From the NCBI GenBank assembly GCA_013112575.1, contig JABFGG010000004.1, forward strand, positions 340,213 to 404,212: a DNA stretch of 64,000 nucleotides. The letters are read 5' to 3'. Shown here piece by piece: positions 59,702-64,000 of the stretch (position 1 is its first letter; every line of letters starts with the position of its first letter). The position numbers and the translations under genes were made by a program. The notes beneath the pieces are model-generated. The model had not been told where the DNA came from. It did no database searches and saw nothing but the letters and a program-made list of their open reading frames with translations. Source of the stretch: Chloroflexota bacterium. GTDB taxonomy: Bacteria > Chloroflexota > Anaerolineae > Anaerolineales > UBA11579.

Positions 59702-59719
59702 GGCGACCGGCTGGTCGCC
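59702..59719. repeat. GGCGACC palindrome
   Basis: GGCGACC-GGCT-GGTCGCC is a 7-bp perfect inverted repeat in the gap after the methyltransferase gene. It shares the GCGACCGGC core with the flank of the hairpin at 17960. Confidence 0.5.
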
Positions 59720-59789
59720 TTTGCGTCTGGGGCGTAACTTTTTAGGCAGATTTAACGTTTATTGGGAAAGCCGAGGAAGAGGATGAAAC

Positions 59790-60356
59790 ATGACAGACAC
59801 ACAGAGCATCCAAGAACAATTGCAAGCAGCATTTGAGTTCAATGAAGAAGATTTATCGTTAAATCGCAGTGGGACCTTGTCCACAAAACAAAAGGAGTTG
59901 CTGGAGAAAACGCGTCAAATGCGTGGTTGTGGCAGGCGGGCAGCGGTGATCGGCTTGGGTGGGACGACGGGCTTGTACGCGGTGTTATTCGTGTATCTGC
60001 TGCTATCCGGGACGCTAAATAGCTTGCCAGCCATCATTGGCTTTGGGGCTGTGCTGGCGTTGTTTGTAGTGGTCTTCCTGATCGCAATGATTATGGATTA
60101 CCTGCGTGGACAGGACCTGAAAACGGGCCGCATCACTGTGCTGGAAGGCAAGGCCAGCCAGCATAAAGAGAAGAAAGTGCGGGGCAACCCAAGCCTGATG
60201 GGAAATTTCATGGAGTATTACGTGCGCATTGGCAGCAGGCGTTTACGCCTTGAAACACCTGAACGCTTGAATGCTTTGCGGTCGGAGGCTACTTACCGGC
60301 TGTATATCGTGAAGAACCTGCCGGTGGATATTGTGTTGTCGGTGGAAGTGGTCTAA
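59790..60356 (+). CDS. Two-helix membrane protein
   Basis: A protein of 188 residues with a soluble, Gln/Leu/Glu-rich N-terminus (coiled-coil-like), two helices at about 55-110 (AAVIGLGGTTGLYAVLFVYLLL and AIIGFGAVLALFVVVFLIAMIMDY) and a basic beta-rich C-terminal domain (TGRITVLEGKASQHKEKK...YYVRIGSRRLRLETPE). No family is recognised. GAGGATG lies about 6 nt before the ATG. Confidence 0.75.
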   Translation: MTDTQSIQEQLQAAFEFNEEDLSLNRSGTLSTKQKELLEKTRQMRGCGRRAAVIGLGGTTGLYAVLFVYLLLSGTLNSLPAIIGFGAVLALFVVVFLIAMIMDYLRGQDLKTGRITVLEGKASQHKEKKVRGNPSLMGNFMEYYVRIGSRRLRLETPERLNALRSEATYRLYIVKNLPVDIVLSVEVV

Positions 60357-60361
60357 GATTA

Positions 60362-60913
60362 TTATTCGTTCAAGGAAATATTGCAGTTCTCATTGGCGTA
60401 GTTATCGACGTAGGTAAGGGGCAGTTCGGCCTGGGGGACGCCCTCCTGGGAAGAGAGTAAACCAATCAGCGACATATTGGCCAGCAGTTCTACCTCAGCG
60501 CGTACTTCTTCCGGTGCAATGGGGGCCAGGTGGTCCATATAGGCTTCGATAGATTCGTCGGCGGCCACAGCAAGGGCGTGGCCTTCACCGTCGCTCCCTG
60601 CGCTGACGACTTGCTCATATTCCTCAATTCGCCGGTTCAGGTCGTTAACGAACTCGGTATAGACTTCACAGAAGTCACCAGAAGTACCAGGAACAGGGGT
60701 TTCCGTGGCAACCTGGGTGCTGGCAGCCCCTGCGGTGGCTTCGGCGATCAGAGTTTCCAGCGCAAACAGGGTGGCTGTGAGACCACGAGAGAATTCGACC
60801 TCGTCATAAAATTCTTCATTAACTGGGGATTCGCCAAAGAAATCGCTTATGGCTATGTTGCATGCAAGGGTGGAGAGGATTAGCAAGATAAGGGCGGCGG
60901 TTTTGTTCTTCAT
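60362..60913 (-). CDS. Lipoprotein of unknown function
   Basis: A lipoprotein of 183 residues with lipobox STLAC and an acidic, helical mature part. The stretch FCEVYTEFVNDLNRRIEEYEQVV is probably a helix. The two mature cysteines (FCEVY, NENCNIS) could pair. GGAG precedes the ATG by about 10 nt. It lies convergent with the two-helix protein gene, only 5 nt apart, and no terminator hairpin is seen there. Confidence 0.75.
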   Translation of the reverse strand: MKNKTAALILLILSTLACNIAISDFFGESPVNEEFYDEVEFSRGLTATLFALETLIAEATAGAASTQVATETPVPGTSGDFCEVYTEFVNDLNRRIEEYEQVVSAGSDGEGHALAVAADESIEAYMDHLAPIAPEEVRAEVELLANMSLIGLLSSQEGVPQAELPLTYVDNYANENCNISLNE

Positions 60914-61134
60914 GGGATGATGCTCCTTCTTCGATGTCTTTCAGACCAAAAGGATATCGATAGATATTACTATAACAGGTGGGTCTCGGTTTCAACATGG
61001 TCTCCCTGAGGAAACTACGTAAGGCCCATAATTGAGCTTAGTAAGAACGCCAAGCTGTGACTTGGAAAGATGGGAATGGGAAAGCTGCAACACTCAAATA
61101 GTTTCCCCGCTACGTAGAAATATTGTCTTAGTAT
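60914..61134. other. Intergenic region before the lipoprotein gene
   Basis: 220 nt of mixed composition. I see no gene, strong hairpin or clear -35/-10 pair. It must contain the lipoprotein promoter, because the upstream sortase gene runs in the same direction. Confidence 0.3.
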
Positions 61135-62031
61135 TTAAAAATCGTTCAGCAAAGCCTTGACCACGATGCGCTCAGTGTTGATCAGGTAGGGATAGCAGGA
61201 GATGAGTGTGGTTGTGGGGTCTTCTGTGGGGTCCATGACGTGTACGGCAGTGGGTTCGACGATCTCCCAATCGGTTATGACGTAGTTGTAGGCGCGCACA
61301 TTGCTGAAGATGACGATCTCGTCACCAGGCTCCAGTTGATCAAGGTAGCGGAAGATCTCGCCGAAGATGTCGTTGTGGCCGGAGAGTACCACGTTGCCTT
61401 GCTGGCCTGGATTGGCCGAGCCGATGTGCTGCCCGACGCCTTGCTTGAGCGATTCCCAGTTGTCACCCTGCACGATGGGTGCATCTACACCAATGGCCGG
61501 GATTTGAATACGGATGGGATGCTCCGGGCTGGGTGTGGGCACGGGCACGTTGTTGAGGGCCTGCACGATGGGGCGCAGGTGTTCGGGGATCTCGGCGTCG
61601 TTGGGGCGTGCTCCGCCGGGGTCGGTGGGCGGGGTGTGGCCGGAGGGCAGCACCACGGCTGAGATGAGCGGTGTGGGGGAGGGTGTGGGCAGGTCAAAAG
61701 CAGCTACCACTTCGGAATTAAGCGTACGGATGAGATTGACACCATTAAAAAGGATGAAGATCAGCCCAACTACCGCCAGGATCTCAACGCCCAGTAGGAT
61801 GCGGTCGCTTATCCGTTTGCGGCGGGAGCTGGGCGTGTCGCTGACTGGTTGGGAAACGATGGCATTGTCAAAGTCCTCAAAGGCACCGCTTTGCAGGTCG
61901 GGCGCCAGGGTGATGATGCGCCCCGAACGGGCAAATTCCTCCAAACGCTGGTTGCGCGCTTCAATGCGTTTGCGCTTGAGTAACGCTTGCAGTTCACGTT
62001 CGTTGAGTTGATCGGGGCGTTTGTTTGCCAT
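61135..62031 (-). CDS. Class D-like sortase
   Basis: A membrane-anchored transpeptidase of 298 residues. A charged N-terminal cytosolic region (about 1-75) is followed by one helix (ILLGVEILAVVGLIFILFNGV), a Pro/Thr spacer with a TPSPTP run, and the sortase beta barrel. Catalytic residues are His219 in LSGHND, Cys279 in TLISCYPY and Arg288 in TERIVVKA. It links surface proteins with a sorting motif to an acceptor. No LPxTG-type substrate is seen in the window. The TATAAT box 6 nt before the ATG without an SD makes this the clearest leaderless gene. Confidence 0.9.
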   Translation of the reverse strand: MANKRPDQLNERELQALLKRKRIEARNQRLEEFARSGRIITLAPDLQSGAFEDFDNAIVSQPVSDTPSSRRKRISDRILLGVEILAVVGLIFILFNGVNLIRTLNSEVVAAFDLPTPSPTPLISAVVLPSGHTPPTDPGGARPNDAEIPEHLRPIVQALNNVPVPTPSPEHPIRIQIPAIGVDAPIVQGDNWESLKQGVGQHIGSANPGQQGNVVLSGHNDIFGEIFRYLDQLEPGDEIVIFSNVRAYNYVITDWEIVEPTAVHVMDPTEDPTTTLISCYPYLINTERIVVKALLNDF

Positions 62032-62037
62032 TTGGGG

Positions 62038-62043
62038 ATTATA
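62038..62043 (-). promoter_or_regulatory. Leaderless -10 element of the sortase gene
   Basis: The consensus TATAAT on the minus strand ends 6 nt before ATG 62031. The -35 is weak and no SD lies between. Confidence 0.7.
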
Positions 62044-62129
62044 GAAGAGGTAGCTTAAACAGGCATGAATTGAGGAGCAGTAATTGGTAAATGTGAATTA
62101 GTGATTGGAGATTTGAGACTATGTAATCT

Positions 62130-63338
62130 CTACTCTCGCTTCCCTAATTCCTCAATCACACGTTGCAATTTTGATGCCAATCGGCTGCGGTCGAAATGCT
62201 GCTCTAAATAGGAGCGGGCTTTGCGACCCATCTGTTGGGCAGCCTGGGGGTCATTGGCAAGTTGAGCGGTCGCCGCAGCCAACGCAGTGGGGTTGCCGGG
62301 TTGGACAAACAGCCCAGCATCGCCAGCCTCAACCACTTCGCGAATAACACCATCAATAGCCAGCAACACGGGACGGCCAGCAGCCATGTAGTCGAAGACC
62401 TTATTAGGGTACACGGTCTTGTACATCTCGATGGGTTTGAGGATGGCGATGCAGACATCGGCAGCAGCCAGGGCCTGCGCCATTTCAGTCTTGGCGACGG
62501 GGGGCAGGAAATGAACGTTGCTGAGTTGCATTTCTGCGGCGCGTTGTTGCAGGGTGGCCTTGTCCTTGCCGTCGCCCAATAAAACGATGGCGATATTGGG
62601 GTTGGCTTGTAATTGTTGGGCGGCATCCAGCACTATATTCAAGTCATTGGAGAGGCCGTGCGCACCGGCATACAGGGCAATGAACTTATCCTTGAGGTTG
62701 TGAGTCTGCCGGAAGGCTGCGCCATCATCTTCAGGATCGAACATGGCGGCGTCAGCGCCGTTGGGGATCAACACGATGTCCTTTGCGCCGCGGGCTTGAA
62801 TGTGCTCGATGAAGCCTGGGGAGTTGACCATGACCTGATCGGCGCGGCGGTAGAGGAAACGCTCCAACCAGCGCGAAGCGGCAATGAGGGTGGGATTTGT
62901 AAGCACGCCCACGGCTTCGGCAAAAGCAGGCCACAGGTCACGCACCTCGAAGAGGAACGGGACGCCTTTGAGGCGTGCTAAAGCCCAGGCTGTCACGCCC
63001 TGAAAGATGGGCGGTGAGGTACCCCACACCAGGTCAACGTTCTTGACGCGCAGCCCAGTAATGAAAGACGAGGCCATGAAACTGAGGAAGCTGAACACGC
63101 GGTGCACAAAACTGCGGTGTAGTGCATTGTAGGTGTAGCTGCGTAACACGGTCACGCCGTACTCATCTTGTTCAACGCGTTTAGCTTGCTCGGCGCTGCC
63201 GGTGAGGTAACTGACAGGGCTTGCGATAACCGTAACGCGATGACCCTGCTGTGCCAGGTAGCGGGCGAACTCGTGGTGGCGCGTGCCGCCGGGTTCGTTG
63301 AGGGCGGCAAATGCCTGGTGAATGAGGAGGATGTGCAT
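62130..63338 (-). CDS. GT4-family glycosyltransferase
   Basis: A GT-B fold retaining glycosyltransferase of 402 residues, close to WbuB-type enzymes of O-antigen and capsule synthesis. It has an N-terminal Rossmann half with LNEPGGTRHHEFARYLAQQGHRVTVIA, FEVRDLWP and RRADQVMVNS, and a C-terminal half with VLLGDGKDKATL and the Glu-rich donor motif region KVFDYMAAGRPVL. It transfers a nucleotide-activated sugar to a lipid-linked acceptor on the cytosolic side. The start lies 1 nt after the stop of the upstream heparinase-like gene, so the two are co-translated. Confidence 0.92.
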   Translation of the reverse strand: MHILLIHQAFAALNEPGGTRHHEFARYLAQQGHRVTVIASPVSYLTGSAEQAKRVEQDEYGVTVLRSYTYNALHRSFVHRVFSFLSFMASSFITGLRVKNVDLVWGTSPPIFQGVTAWALARLKGVPFLFEVRDLWPAFAEAVGVLTNPTLIAASRWLERFLYRRADQVMVNSPGFIEHIQARGAKDIVLIPNGADAAMFDPEDDGAAFRQTHNLKDKFIALYAGAHGLSNDLNIVLDAAQQLQANPNIAIVLLGDGKDKATLQQRAAEMQLSNVHFLPPVAKTEMAQALAAADVCIAILKPIEMYKTVYPNKVFDYMAAGRPVLLAIDGVIREVVEAGDAGLFVQPGNPTALAAATAQLANDPQAAQQMGRKARSYLEQHFDRSRLASKLQRVIEELGKRE

Positions 63339-63339
63339 G

Positions 63340-64000
63340 CTAGTCGGGAAACTCCCAGGTGGTGTGCAAAGTAAGGGGCAGTGTAGCTTCTACGTAAGTG
63401 GCAAAGGACAGGGCGGGTAGCTTTTGTCCGTATGTGGGGGAAACCCAGCCCCAATGCGGTTGGGCGGCTCCTTCACCATGCAGCAGTTCGCCGGCGCGCA
63501 CGATCTGGAAGACCAGCTTCCCCGCCGCTTTGTTGTCGCCGTGGATGTATAATTGCACCCAGCCGTGGGGAGACTTGATCTTGAAGATATTGGCCTTCAA
63601 CTCCCATTCCCAATCGGGCAACAACCAGTGCAGCCGCACTTTATGTGATTCCTGGGGGCGGTTGGAAAGCAAGGTGTCGTCCACGTGCCAGCGGTCTTCT
63701 TCATCATAATAGACCTCGCGACGGTGAGTGATGCCCAGTTGGCGATAGCCATTGTGCACCGCGCTAATGCGTTGCAGCATCAAATCTTTGTACCAGCCCT
63801 GTAAATCGGTGCGCTCCTCGGCTTGCACGTGGGCCTGAGCCCAATCCAGCCAGAGGAAACGCCCGGCACGCTGCATCTGCTGCTGGCCGTCGATGGTCAG
63901 AGTGTTGTGCACGTTCGTACCAGCCAGGGAATTATTCCAGGGTGAGGCGGCATTATAGAGGTAAGTGCCTGCATCCTGCGCCACGTTGAGGCCCCGCCAC
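63340..64000 (-). CDS. Heparinase II/III-like protein, partial
   Basis: The C-terminal 220 or so residues of a protein that enters from beyond the right edge. The frame is open to the last base, so the real start is outside. It shows the heparinase II/III-type beta sandwich end: DAGTYLYN, the NVHNTLTIDGQQQM block, LQRISAVHNGYRQLGITHRREVYYDEEDRWHVDDTLL and LHWLLPDWEWE. These proteins are often polysaccharide lyases or partners of capsule synthesis. Coupling to a GT4 gene suggests a role with a surface or exopolysaccharide. Confidence 0.82.
   Translation of the reverse strand, partial: WRGLNVAQDAGTYLYNAASPWNNSLAGTNVHNTLTIDGQQQMQRAGRFLWLDWAQAHVQAEERTDLQGWYKDLMLQRISAVHNGYRQLGITHRREVYYDEEDRWHVDDTLLSNRPQESHKVRLHWLLPDWEWELKANIFKIKSPHGWVQLYIHGDNKAAGKLVFQIVRAGELLHGEGAAQPHWGWVSPTYGQKLPALSFATYVEATLPLTLHTTWEFPD

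Noticed and set aside
1..64000. Mobile elements, prophage, integrase or attachment sites
   Set aside because: No transposase, integrase, phage structural gene or tRNA-borne direct repeat was seen in any frame.

Overview
The window reads as chromosome of a Chloroflexota bacterium, most likely of the Anaerolineae group. This is inferred, not proven. The pointers are many secreted lipoproteins with an LxxC lipobox followed by Thr/Pro 'TPTP' linkers, FAS1 and DUF3048 lipoproteins, a class D-like sortase, a moderately high GC background and frequent TTG starts. I see no rRNA, tRNA, transposase, prophage or CRISPR array. The gene set is housekeeping plus cell-envelope and surface functions.

Layout. 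1-6.5 kb (minus strand apart from one gene): acpS with two M16 peptidases, a triple-FAS1 lipoprotein on the plus strand, then hemolysin III, an acidic membrane protein and a DUF4405 membrane protein. 6.6-13.4 kb (plus): threonine synthase, a GAF-GAF-PAS histidine kinase, a degenerate metallo-beta-lactamase-fold protein, asparaginase, endonuclease III and a second histidine kinase. 13.5-19.7 kb: a pectinacetylesterase-like lipoprotein and an APH-fold kinase (minus), then a TPP-riboswitch operon (thiamine pyrophosphokinase, thiB, a CYTH protein, thiP). 19.7-23.3 kb: small membrane proteins, DUF402, DUF4190, DUF4126 and an OFA-type transporter whose promoter carries two GntR/FadR-type operators. 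23.6-30 kb: two DUF3048 lipoprotein-like paralogues around a nucleoside hydrolase, an AT-rich beta-propeller lipoprotein and an amphi-Trp protein. 30.4-36.2 kb: surE, a large unrecognised protein, a phosphoesterase, a GH114-like lipoprotein and a di-haem peroxidase. 36.3-41.3 kb: three secreted proteins, two of them YHYH-domain proteins with matching promoter boxes, then a GT-C enzyme and a 55-residue glycine-zipper protein. 41.3-54 kb: a metalloprotease lipoprotein, a VOC protein, an amidohydrolase, aconitase, a beta-propeller lipoprotein and modAB. 54-57.1 kb (minus): MFS transporter, rsgA with a structured upstream leader, and a VOC protein. 57.2-64 kb: GT-C membrane protein, methyltransferase, lipoprotein, sortase, GT4 and a heparinase-like protein, a surface-polysaccharide neighbourhood.

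Regulation is the most informative layer. (1) A TPP riboswitch has an antiterminator, terminator and Shine-Dalgarno (SD) logic that can be read base by base. (2) Six genes without an SD start exactly 6 nt after a -10 box, which indicates leaderless mRNAs. (3) The two YHYH genes share a direct-repeat box with identical geometry relative to -10, as in PhoB/PhoP-class promoters. (4) The OFA transporter has a consensus promoter with one operator in its spacer and one downstream. (5) rsgA is preceded by a promoter, a 24-codon small ORF whose SD can be masked, a strong hairpin and an intrinsic terminator. This looks like an attenuator and is the best candidate here for an undescribed element.

Both binding-protein-dependent importers (thiB/thiP and modA/modB) lack a neighbouring ATPase gene in this window.
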